Assembly (NCBI GenBank): GCA_934247335.1
Contig: CAKQJJ010000100.1
Span: 1 to 5,916 of the forward strand
From: an uncultured Clostridia bacterium
GTDB taxonomy: Bacteria; Bacillota; Clostridia; Christensenellales; Pumilibacteraceae
Reading direction: 5' to 3'
DNA length: 5,916 bases
Each line of letters opens with the position of its first letter. Within the stretch, counting starts at the first letter, position 1. Position numbers and translations under genes: made by a program. The notes beneath the pieces were generated by a model. It made no database searches and was not told where the DNA came from. It saw only the letters and a program-made list of their open reading frames with translations. Shown here in pieces: positions 1-5,880 of this stretch.

Positions 1-221
1 GTAAGCACTCTCCCCGTCACCATTTCTCTGTTGGCCATGAGGTACGACACGTCTGGAATAACGAGATCGATGCCCGGCCTGTCTCCGCCGGGAAAAGTCG
101 ATCCGCAGTCAACGACGATAATCTCGTCGTCGTATTCGAGCGCGGTCATGTTCTTGCCGATTTCGCCTACTCCGCCGATAAAGCTCACCTTAAGAGTAGG
201 TCCATCATTACGTCTTTGCAA
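1..221 (-). CDS. rnj: Ribonuclease J, N-terminal part (runs off left edge)
   Basis: The reverse strand encodes the start of an RNase J, a metallo-beta-lactamase/beta-CASP ribonuclease with 5'-to-3' exo- and endonuclease activity in RNA decay and maturation. Seen: 73 complete codons containing SFIGGVGEIGKNM (residues 13-25), a hydrophobic strand ending DCG (34-40), FPGGDRPGIDLVIPD (43-57) and a final RVL where the family continues into its THGHEDH metal-binding motif, which would lie just beyond the window. The frame has no ATG before residue 25. The best start is TTG at 219-221, placed 5 nt after a GGAGG Shine-Dalgarno (227-231); a GTG at codon 12 would cut into the first conserved strand. 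The gene has its own promoter (272-300) and follows the terminator of the nucleotidyltransferase gene. Family identity is firm. J1 versus J2 cannot be decided from this fragment. Confidence 0.9.
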   Translation of the reverse strand, partial: MQRRNDGPTLKVSFIGGVGEIGKNMTALEYDDEIIVVDCGSTFPGGDRPGIDLVIPDVSYLMANREMVTGRVL

Positions 222-226
222 ATGAA

Positions 227-231
227 CCTCC
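227..231 (-). promoter_or_regulatory. Shine-Dalgarno of RNase J, decides a TTG start
   Basis: On the minus strand GGAGG lies 5 nt upstream of an in-frame TTG (219-221). Two overlapping ATGs nearby are not in the RNase J frame; the first one meets a TGA after seven codons. The ribosome binding site therefore supports TTG as the initiator. Confidence 0.7.
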
Positions 232-271
232 GAATATAACTGTAATATGTATTTAATTTGTTTTCGCCTAT

Positions 272-300
272 ATTATACTACATACTAAAAAAAATAGCAA
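272..300 (-). promoter_or_regulatory. Sigma-A-type promoter for RNase J
   Basis: On the minus strand TTGCTA (295-300) and a perfect TATAAT (272-277) are separated by exactly 17 nt. Transcription should begin near 265, giving a leader of about 45 nt before the TTG start. Eight spacer bases are a run of T, which is also the U-tract of the upstream terminator; the -35 box lies in that terminator's 3' stem arm. Confidence 0.75.
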
Positions 301-326
301 CCGTTTAGAGGGTACGGTCGCTTGCT
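287..326 (-). terminator. Intrinsic terminator of the nucleotidyltransferase cluster
   Basis: Read on the minus strand, AGCGACCGT (314-322) pairs with ACGGTTGCT (296-304) as a 9-bp stem with one G-U wobble and a 9-nt loop, followed by A and eight Ts (287-294). On the plus strand the wobble becomes an A-C mismatch, so the minus direction is favoured. It lies about 100 nt past the stop codon of the nucleotidyltransferase. Confidence 0.8.
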
Positions 327-423
327 TTTTTGTAAAAAAATCGCGCATTAAGTAATTTTATCGTTCGGCTCCGGAAGCGGGGCGTTTTTTTATTTTACGC
401 GCGCTTTTGCGGAAACTCGGTTT

Positions 424-1335
424 TTATACGTCCACTATTATCCCGTTTTTGATTATTCGCCTGTAATGCACGCCGAACACCTCGCCGCCGAGAACGACGC
501 ACTCTTTAAGCCGGGCGCCGCCGCGCACCACGCTGCCGCCGCAAACCACGCTCTCTTCCGTTTTGCCCAGAACGAGCGAGTTTTCGGAAATCACGTTCGA
601 GCCGGATTTTTTCATTTCTTCTTTAAGCGGAAGCTGATAGAAAAATCCGCCGCAGAATTTCCGGTTTGCCTCGTAATAGCTTTTTATATCGCCGAGGTCG
701 CTCCAGTATCCGTCGTGACGATACGCCGCAAGCGCGCCGTTTTTCATCAGAATCGGGAACAAATCGCGGGAAAAATCGAAAAATTCGCCTTCGGGCACGA
801 AATCGAGCGCTCTTTTATCCACCACGTATGTGCCGAGGTTTACGAGGCTGCCTTTTTCGGCGTTTTGCGGCTTTTCGAGAAAGCTGCGCACTCTGCCGCT
901 ATTATCGGTTTTTACCACGCCGTAGCGAAAGGGCGCGTCGGACGGCTTTACGGCGATTGTCGCAAGCGCGCCGCTTCGCTTGTGCAGAGCCGCCATTTCA
1001 AACAGATTTATATCCGACAGACAGTCGCCGCTGAGCACGAAAAAGCAGTCGCCGAGAAGTTTTGCGGCGTTTTTAACCGCGCCGCACGTTCCGAGCGGTT
1101 TGCCCTCGGTTACGGTGACGCACTCGGCGCAGGCGTATTTTTCGGTTCTTTTTCGTATAACGTCGGGCAGATACCCGGCGGCGTACACTATTTTCCGCAC
1201 GCCGTAGTAGCCGAGTTGCGCGGTAACGTAGTCGAGAATCGGGTAGCCGCACACGGGCAAAGCGGGCTTGGGAATATCGGAAGTAAGCGGCATAAGGCGG
1301 CTTCCTCTGCCGCCGGCAAGAACGATCGCGTTCAA
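424..1335 (-). CDS. Sugar-1-phosphate nucleotidyltransferase
   Basis: A 303-residue cytoplasmic enzyme of the NTP_transferase family, which joins a sugar 1-phosphate to an NTP to give an NDP-sugar and pyrophosphate. Seen: the nucleotide-binding signature LAGGRGSRLMPLT (6-18) followed by PKPALPV (22-28), LGTCGAV (81-87), the metal-binding loop SGDCLSDIN (102-110), EKP (154-156), NLGTY (166-170) and YWSDLGD (210-216). Residues from about 245 have the spacing of a short left-handed beta-helix, as in GDP-mannose and ADP-glucose pyrophosphorylases. The length suits a single-function mannose-1-phosphate guanylyltransferase-like or glucose-1-phosphate-type enzyme; the sugar and base cannot be told from sequence alone. 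The start is TTG, 10 nt after AAGGAG, and gives the usual family N-terminus. It is the last gene of the minus cluster, 56 nt after the TauE-like gene with no terminator between them. Confidence 0.88.
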   Translation of the reverse strand: MNAIVLAGGRGSRLMPLTSDIPKPALPVCGYPILDYVTAQLGYYGVRKIVYAAGYLPDVIRKRTEKYACAECVTVTEGKPLGTCGAVKNAAKLLGDCFFVLSGDCLSDINLFEMAALHKRSGALATIAVKPSDAPFRYGVVKTDNSGRVRSFLEKPQNAEKGSLVNLGTYVVDKRALDFVPEGEFFDFSRDLFPILMKNGALAAYRHDGYWSDLGDIKSYYEANRKFCGGFFYQLPLKEEMKKSGSNVISENSLVLGKTEESVVCGGSVVRGGARLKECVVLGGEVFGVHYRRIIKNGIIVDV

Positions 1336-1345
1336 AAAACAAATT

Positions 1346-1351
1346 CTCCTT
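1346..1351 (-). promoter_or_regulatory. Shine-Dalgarno of the nucleotidyltransferase (TTG start)
   Basis: AAGGAG on the minus strand lies 10 nt before TTG (1333-1335). No in-frame ATG or GTG lies between it and the conserved LAGG loop, so TTG is the only start that keeps the complete nucleotide-binding motif. Confidence 0.65.
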
Positions 1352-1391
1352 GATAAAAATTCGGTTGTAGTATGCCGAAGACCGCAAAATA

Positions 1392-1841
1392 TTATTCTTT
1401 GGTTTTATTCTCGTCCGCTTTGCTTTCGTCCGCTTGCCCCGCGGAGCCTTGCTTTTCCGCTTTTTTCTTTTTCACTTCGGTTATTATCACGGTCGTAAGC
1501 TGATAAATCGACAGCAGAACGAGAAAAACGCCGTATAAGAAAGCAAGCGTTTTTCCCTTTACTTTAAGCGCGAAAAAAGAACACGCCACGCTCGTCGCAA
1601 GCGCGGGCAGGGCGATGGGCAGAACTTTTTTGTATTCCACCAGTTTGTTTTTGGTGTGGATGATAAGCGTTATCGCCGCCATGGGAATAAACGCGACGAG
1701 ATTTATCGCCTGTGCCTCGTGCTGAGTAAGACCGCAGAATATGGTAAGCAGCGGAATGGTAAGCGTTCCGCCGCCCATGCCCATTCCGCCGATAACTCCG
1801 CCCACCAGCGTGCAGGCTATTAAAATTATTATTTTCAGCAT
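1392..1841 (-). CDS. Half-length TauE/SafE-type membrane protein, with charged C-terminal tail
   Basis: A 149-residue integral membrane protein. It matches a single repeat of the TauE/SafE (DUF81) family, whose usual members have two such repeats in about 250 residues and are thought to export sulfite, sulfoacetate or related anions. Seen: a first hydrophobic segment (4-24) running into the glycine motif GGMGMGGGT (18-26) and a family-typical Pro (30); a second segment (about 44-62, after GLTQHEAQA); a third (73-92); a fourth (99-120); then a hydrophilic tail from 121 with KKKK and many Lys, Glu and Asp, probably cytoplasmic. The ATG lies 10 nt after the stop of the other half-TauE gene, and its GGAGG lies inside that gene's last codons. 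The two products probably form one transporter. The substrate is unknown. Confidence 0.82.
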   Translation of the reverse strand: MLKIIILIACTLVGGVIGGMGMGGGTLTIPLLTIFCGLTQHEAQAINLVAFIPMAAITLIIHTKNKLVEYKKVLPIALPALATSVACSFFALKVKGKTLAFLYGVFLVLLSIYQLTTVIITEVKKKKAEKQGSAGQADESKADENKTKE

Positions 1842-1851
1842 AAAAAAGCGT

Positions 1852-2220
1852 TCAGCCTCCTATCATAAGCTTTATTCCGGCAGCCATCATCATCAGCGCG
1901 AACACGCCGCCCACCAGCCACGGCGGAAGCTTTTTTAGCAGCAGCGCGCCCGCTATTCCGCCCGCCGTTACGCCGCCCACGGAATACCACAGTTGCGGAA
2001 AGGGAGCCGCTCCCTTAAACAGATACACGCACGCGGAAAAAAGCGTTATCGGAGCGATTACCGCTATTGCCGTCGCGTGGGCTTTTTTGGTGGGAAGCCC
2101 CACCATTTTTTCGAGGAACGGCACGCAAAGCATTCCTCCTCCGCCCCCGAAAAAGCCGTTGACGCAGCCTATAAGCGCCGACAAAAACACGTTTAAGGCG
2201 CCTTTGAAAAATTTTTTCAT
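1852..2220 (-). CDS. Half-length TauE/SafE-type membrane protein
   Basis: A 122-residue membrane protein equivalent to one TauE/SafE repeat. Seen: a basic N-terminus (KKFFK), a first segment (8-24) leading into FFGGGGGM (23-30) with the family Pro at 34, GLPTKKAHA (41-49) before a second segment (50-68), a third (77-95) and a fourth (101-120). The glycine motif and the following G-L-x-x-x-x-A pattern match those of the neighbouring gene, so the pair looks like one two-repeat transporter divided into two genes. The start used is ATG at 2218-2220. The frame is open upstream to a TTG at 2271, but that adds 17 non-hydrophobic residues and has no ribosome binding site. The chosen ATG also lacks a clear Shine-Dalgarno, so the start is moderately certain. 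It is the first gene of the minus cluster. Confidence 0.8.
   Translation of the reverse strand: MKKFFKGALNVFLSALIGCVNGFFGGGGGMLCVPFLEKMVGLPTKKAHATAIAVIAPITLFSACVYLFKGAAPFPQLWYSVGGVTAGGIAGALLLKKLPPWLVGGVFALMMMAAGIKLMIGG
1856..1861 (-). promoter_or_regulatory. Shine-Dalgarno embedded in the end of the upstream TauE-half gene
   Basis: AGGAGG on the minus strand overlaps the last Ile-Gly-Gly codons of the first TauE-half gene, immediately before its TGA (1852-1854). It lies 14 nt before the ATG of the second gene, which is long. No other in-frame start is closer, which suggests translational coupling. Confidence 0.6.
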
Positions 2221-2296
2221 AACGGCATTATGCGCTTTTTGCGGATAAATATGCCGGGCGGGCGGCTGCAAAAATTCGCCGATTAAGCGCCGTCGC

Positions 2297-2323
2297 GATA
2301 TAAATTAAGAAAAATGCGCACAA
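2297..2323 (-). promoter_or_regulatory. Possible promoter of the TauE/nucleotidyltransferase cluster
   Basis: On the minus strand TTGTGC (2318-2323) and TATATC (2297-2302) are 15 nt apart. Both boxes are imperfect and the spacing is short. It is the best candidate I see in the 272-nt divergent region, but it is weak. Confidence 0.25.
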
Positions 2324-2390
2324 TATGCGTAAATAACCGGTCGTTTATGAAAGAGATTTGAAAAAAAATTCGGTAATGAGCCAAAAACAA

Positions 2391-2419
2391 TTGCAATATT
2401 ATTGAAAATAGTCTATAAT
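2391..2419 (+). promoter_or_regulatory. Sigma-A-type promoter of the surface-protein gene
   Basis: TTGCAA (2391-2396) and a perfect TATAAT (2414-2419) are 17 nt apart. Transcription should start near 2425-2427, giving a leader of about 67 nt that opens with the hairpin at 2427-2452. Confidence 0.8.
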
Positions 2420-2426
2420 ATACGGG

Positions 2427-2452
2427 TGTACGCGTTACGGTTATCGCGTACG
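2427..2452 (+). promoter_or_regulatory. 5'-terminal hairpin of the surface-protein mRNA, or operator
   Basis: GTACGCG (2428-2434) and CGCGTAC (2445-2451) form a perfect 7-bp stem, extended by a U-G pair (2427/2452), around a 10-nt loop. It falls at or within a base or two of the predicted transcription start. It could shield the mRNA 5' end, or the same inverted repeat in DNA could bind a repressor just downstream of the -10 box. The sequence does not decide between these. Confidence 0.55.
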
Positions 2453-2480
2453 AAAAAATCAAGCAAAGTTATTACTCAAA

Positions 2481-2485
2481 AGGTG
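2481..2485 (+). promoter_or_regulatory. Shine-Dalgarno of the surface-protein gene
   Basis: AGGTG lies 7 nt before ATG 2493-2495. A second in-frame ATG (codon 7, 2511-2513) is 25 nt away from it, so the first ATG is preferred. Confidence 0.65.
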
Positions 2486-2492
2486 AAAAAGA

Positions 2493-5400
2493 ATGATTAA
2501 AACAAAATGGATGAAAAAACTGTTAACCGCTCTTTGCGTCGTCGCAATCGCTCTCGTAGCCGTGGTTTCTTTCCCCGGCGCGGAAGTGGCGAAAGCAGAC
2601 AACATCAGCGTTGCCAACGGAGATTTTTCCTCGTACTCGTCCGATCTCGTGCCCAACAACTGGACCAAATCGGGTGACACCGGCGCAAATATCTTCACCG
2701 GCGTTTACGACGGAAAGGTCGGTTACGACAAGCACGGATTCAGCAACGTCGATCTGCTTGAACACGGCACCGCTTCGCGCGATTTCCTCGTAATCAACTC
2801 CAAGGACACCAAGGCGTACAGCGCGTACGCTTCGTCCGACATTACGGTTTCCGCAAGCTCGTACTATCAGTTCACCGTAAAGGCGAAAGCCGACATCACC
2901 GTGGGCGGCGCGTACTTCTCGATTACCGGTCTCGACGAAGAGATTTCTCTTCCCGTAGCTGCAGACGGAACGTGGACCACGCACAAGATTTATCTCGCAA
3001 CCGGTTTCAACACTTCCGGTTCGGTTAAAATCTCCCTCTCCCTCGGTAAAGACAACGCCGAAGCAAAAGGCTGGGTTATGTTCGACGACGTAAGCGCAGA
3101 AAGCCTTACCTATCGCGACTACGCAACCGTTGAGCTTGCCGACAACGTTCTCGTAAAGGACGTCAATATTCCTTACGTTGACGGCATGATCGAAGGCGGC
3201 GATTTCTTCACTCTCGACAGCACCAAGTGGACGATCGGCGGAGATAAGGCAAACGCGTTCTACGGAATCGCAAGCACCAACACTCAGCTCGAAGGCAAAG
3301 AAGACATCGTTATCGCGCCCAACTTCAACGGCAGCGAAAACAACTTCCTCCATATCGCTTCCGTAAACGACGAAGCAACCTACGTTACGGTTACTTCCAA
3401 TCAGTTTACCGTTAAGCCCGACGAGTTCTATCGCATAAGCTATTTCGTTCTCGACGACGGCACCCTTAAATCCGGCACCAACGTCGCAAACGCAAAACTT
3501 TACTATAAATACGCAAACTCCTCCGCCGAATTCAAATCGGTTACCGCAAACAACATTCAGTCGGGAACCGCAAACGCAAGTCACTTCGGCTGGATCGAAA
3601 AAGAATTCTACGTCAAGGGCTCGGCTTTCACCGACGTCGTTTGCAAGCTCGAATTCTCTATCGGCGAAGAAGGCACTCCCGCTAAGGGCGGCGTGTTCAT
3701 CGATGACGTGCGCGTTCAGAAGCTCACCGCAGAGCAGTATTCGGACGCTTCGCCCGAGTCCTCCGTTATCGCAAACGCCGACTCCGATATCACCGATTCC
3801 ACCGGCGTTACCAACGGCGCGTTCTACTCCTACAACATCACCGACGGCAAGCTTATCCCCACCGGCTGGAACAAAATAGTTGCCGGCGACAGCACCACCA
3901 ACGGCTACGGATACAGCTCGGTTAAAGCCGACGATTCCGACGCTTCGTTCGAAGTAGTAAAGGCTTCCGATCCCGAAGCAAACGTAGGCACCTACGAATG
4001 CGCGATGAAGATGTCCTCTTCGATTAACACCGCGTTCGCAATGCAGTCGTCCGCAATCTCGGTTGCAAGCGGCAAATACGAACTTATCACCGTCAATCTT
4101 TCCGCAATGAACGTCACCGGCAACGGCGCAAGCATCGTTATCCGTCGCAGCAACGGCGCAATCGTAGCGGTTAAGGAAAACATCACCGTTGCGGGAACGT
4201 ACGCGTTCTGCATCAAGGGCGATTCGAGCGAAAGCACGAGCGTTTACGCCGAAATCTGGCTGGGTATGTTTGACAGAAACAGCAACCGCGACAAGCTTGC
4301 TTCCGGCACGATTTACGTCAAGAGCGTTACCGCCGCAGAATCGAGCGAAGAAGTTTACAACGCATACGAGTCCTCCACTTCCAACAATCAGATTGCAGGC
4401 TCGGTTGCATACTCCGACGTTTGGATCGCAAGCGACGCAAACGACAACGTTCTTTCCAACTGGACGGTTTCTTCCGCAGTTGAAGGCGCAAAGGTCGAAT
4501 ACGTTGCAAGCGAACTCGAAGGCGAAAAAGTGATAAAACTTACCAACGTAAGTCCCAACGCTTCCACCATCAGCCTTACTCCCGCGGCAAAAATTTCTTC
4601 CTCTTCTTATTATAAAGTTACCGTTAAGCTCAAAATAATCGGTTCGCTCGACGACGTCGACGCAAACGAAAAGGGTTACAAGGGCGTTCGCGCAGGTATC
4701 ATCACCGGCGAAGACACCGCGGATACCACCAAGTATGTCGTTTCCGACATCAAGGAAACCACTCTTAAAACCGACAAGTACAACTACGTAACGCTTGAAT
4801 TCTTCGTTAAGGGCGGCACCAGCGACGCAAACGTCACTCTGTTCGTCGGCATCGGCGAAAACGTTACCGTAGCGGAAGGCGAAGACGCTGTTCCTTACAC
4901 CGCAGGCACCGTTTACATCAAGGGCGTTGCGGTTGAAAGCAGCTCCACCACCGAGTATACCAACGCTAAAAACGATCTTAAAGATACTCAGGTTCTCGTA
5001 AATCTGTCCGAGTCCGACGACGATAATTCCGATGACAACACCGACGACGATAACGCTAACACCGGGATGGACACCACTACGCTTTGGCTGATGATCGGCT
5101 CCATTATCTTTGCTTTGGCACTTATCGCAGTACTTGTTGTATACTTCGTCCGCAAGTATCAGAAGAAACATCCCAAGAAACCCGCGCCCGTTAAAGGTCG
5201 CCCCTCTTACGACAGAGCAAACGTGAATCACGACGGCGATGGCGCTAAGAAGTCCACCGACGAAAAGACCGGCGCCGTAGAACAGTCCGAAGACGTTGAC
5301 AAGTTCTCCGACGAAAACGAAGAAAACGCTTCGGAAGAAACTACCGAAAACGCCGAGGAAACTTCGGAAGAAAATGCGGAAAACGCAGAAGAAACCGAGG

Positions 5401-5537
5401 AATCCGCTTCGGAAGAAACCGCTGAGGCTCCTGCAGAAACTCCTGCGGAAACCACCGAAGAAGCTCCCGCAGAAAGCGCAGAAGCAGCTCCCGCCGAAGA
5501 GAAAACCGAAAACACGGATAACACCGACAATCAGTAA
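2493..5537 (+). CDS. Large membrane-anchored surface protein with four CBM-like repeats and an acidic cytoplasmic tail
   Basis: A 1014-residue protein I cannot assign to a named family. Seen in order: a Sec signal peptide with Lys residues near the N-terminus, hydrophobic core 10-27 and likely cleavage after AKA (33-35); four repeats of about 200 residues; an Asp/Asn-rich spacer (841-854); one transmembrane helix (about 863-886) followed by RKYQKK; and a Glu/Ala/Thr-rich tail. Each repeat begins with a Gly-containing segment and a Trp (57, 246, 459, 657) and ends with a similar strand: MFDDV (196-200), FIDDV (402-406), IYVKSV (607-612), VYIKGV (807-812). This layout resembles the CBM4/9-type beta-jelly-roll 'carbohydrate binding domain', so an extracellular glycan-binding or wall-associated role is inferred. 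No catalytic domain is visible. There is no LPxTG motif. By the positive-inside rule the repeats are outside and the tail inside. It is monocistronic, with its own promoter and terminator. Confidence 0.85.
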   Translation: MIKTKWMKKLLTALCVVAIALVAVVSFPGAEVAKADNISVANGDFSSYSSDLVPNNWTKSGDTGANIFTGVYDGKVGYDKHGFSNVDLLEHGTASRDFLVINSKDTKAYSAYASSDITVSASSYYQFTVKAKADITVGGAYFSITGLDEEISLPVAADGTWTTHKIYLATGFNTSGSVKISLSLGKDNAEAKGWVMFDDVSAESLTYRDYATVELADNVLVKDVNIPYVDGMIEGGDFFTLDSTKWTIGGDKANAFYGIASTNTQLEGKEDIVIAPNFNGSENNFLHIASVNDEATYVTVTSNQFTVKPDEFYRISYFVLDDGTLKSGTNVANAKLYYKYANSSAEFKSVTANNIQSGTANASHFGWIEKEFYVKGSAFTDVVCKLEFSIGEEGTPAKGGVFIDDVRVQKLTAEQYSDASPESSVIANADSDITDSTGVTNGAFYSYNITDGKLIPTGWNKIVAGDSTTNGYGYSSVKADDSDASFEVVKASDPEANVGTYECAMKMSSSINTAFAMQSSAISVASGKYELITVNLSAMNVTGNGASIVIRRSNGAIVAVKENITVAGTYAFCIKGDSSESTSVYAEIWLGMFDRNSNRDKLASGTIYVKSVTAAESSEEVYNAYESSTSNNQIAGSVAYSDVWIASDANDNVLSNWTVSSAVEGAKVEYVASELEGEKVIKLTNVSPNASTISLTPAAKISSSSYYKVTVKLKIIGSLDDVDANEKGYKGVRAGIITGEDTADTTKYVVSDIKETTLKTDKYNYVTLEFFVKGGTSDANVTLFVGIGENVTVAEGEDAVPYTAGTVYIKGVAVESSSTTEYTNAKNDLKDTQVLVNLSESDDDNSDDNTDDDNANTGMDTTTLWLMIGSIIFALALIAVLVVYFVRKYQKKHPKKPAPVKGRPSYDRANVNHDGDGAKKSTDEKTGAVEQSEDVDKFSDENEENASEETTENAEETSEENAENAEETEESASEETAEAPAETPAETTEEAPAESAEAAPAEEKTENTDNTDNQ
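5208..5534 (+). repeat. Low-complexity acidic tail region of the surface-protein gene
   Basis: This stretch encodes the hydrophilic tail after the membrane helix. In residues 930-1014 I count 29 Glu and 5 Asp against 2 Lys. At DNA level it is a GAA-rich degenerate repeat; the 12-mer CTTCGGAAGAAA occurs three times in frame (5329-5340, 5362-5373, 5407-5418). Such composition could change length by slippage in multiples of three. Confidence 0.7.
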
Positions 5538-5553
5538 TCACGGTTAAAACCTT

Positions 5554-5591
5554 AAGCCGCCGAGGAAATTACCCCGGCGGTTTTCTTTATT
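5554..5591 (+). terminator. Intrinsic terminator of the surface-protein gene
   Basis: CCGCCG (5557-5562) pairs with CGGCGG (5575-5580). The stem continues inward past one A/C mismatch with GG/CC (5564-5565 with 5572-5573) and outward with G-U and two A-U pairs. The loop is AAATTA and a T-rich tail (TTTTCTTTATTT) follows. It starts 16 nt after the stop codon. Confidence 0.9.
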
Positions 5592-5804
5592 TCGTTTGCG
5601 GCATATCCGTACTTGTCTTTTCTTTTATCGTTTTGCACGAGAAAATCGGAAACATGTGCGAACAAATATGAGCAAAAAACTGGTAAAACGCTCCTGGCGA
5701 AGGTTTCTGGAAAAGTACGCTTGAAAAAACACATTATTTCAAAAAACAAATAAATTCTCGCGATAATTGCCGCAGCGTATTCGCTCGCCTGATTTTTTCA
5801 TTTA
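5592..5804. other. Intergenic region without a recognisable gene
   Basis: AT-rich spacer between two terminators. I found no convincing promoter, RNA gene or conserved coding sequence. It contains an 18-codon plus-strand ORF (5668-5724) without a clear ribosome binding site, and a small inverted repeat TTGAAA/TTTCAA (5721-5726 and 5737-5742). Neither is supported well enough to annotate as functional. Confidence 0.5.
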
Positions 5805-5805
5805 T

Positions 5806-5848
5806 AAAAACAGCCGCCACCTCTTCCACCGAGGAACGACTGTTTTTT
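5806..5848 (-). terminator. Intrinsic terminator of a minus-strand gene beyond the right edge
   Basis: Read on the minus strand, CAGTCGTT (5835-5842) pairs with GGCGGCTG (5811-5818), and CCTC (5831-5834) pairs with GAGG (5820-5823), with one bulged base (5819) and a 7-nt loop. Five Ts follow (5806-5810). Three positions pair as G-U on the minus strand but are A-C mismatches on the plus strand, so the minus orientation is preferred. Flanking A and T runs could lengthen the stem. Confidence 0.75.
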
Positions 5849-5880
5849 ATTTGATATTTGGTGTTTTCTGCTTACTTCTT

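Noticed and set aside
361..395. GU-rich hairpin followed by T7 on the plus strand, resembling a terminator
   Set aside because: The stem needs two G-U pairs and contains a G-G mismatch, no plus-strand gene precedes it, and on the minus strand it pairs even less well.
855..890. Possible sortase-type anchor (NTG before the hydrophobic helix, then RKYQKK)
   Set aside because: There is no LPxTG-like Leu-Pro, and more than 120 residues follow the helix, unlike a sorting signal. (Coordinates here are protein residues of the surface protein; DNA about 5055-5162.)
466..1353. A 295-codon open frame on the plus strand opposite the nucleotidyltransferase
   Set aside because: Also in codon register with the real gene and explained by the same codon avoidance. 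The minus-strand product has full nucleotidyltransferase motifs, while this one is a His/Ala/Arg-rich shadow.
2523..5231. A 902-codon open frame on the minus strand opposite the surface-protein gene
   Set aside because: It is in exact codon register with the plus gene, so it stays open simply because that gene almost never uses TTA, CTA or TCA codons; it ends at the TTA Leu codon at 2523-2525. The product has no recognisable domain.
5552..5749. A 65-codon minus-strand ORF
   Set aside because: It starts at TTG without a ribosome binding site, runs through the surface-protein terminator, and has composition expected of AT-rich noncoding DNA.
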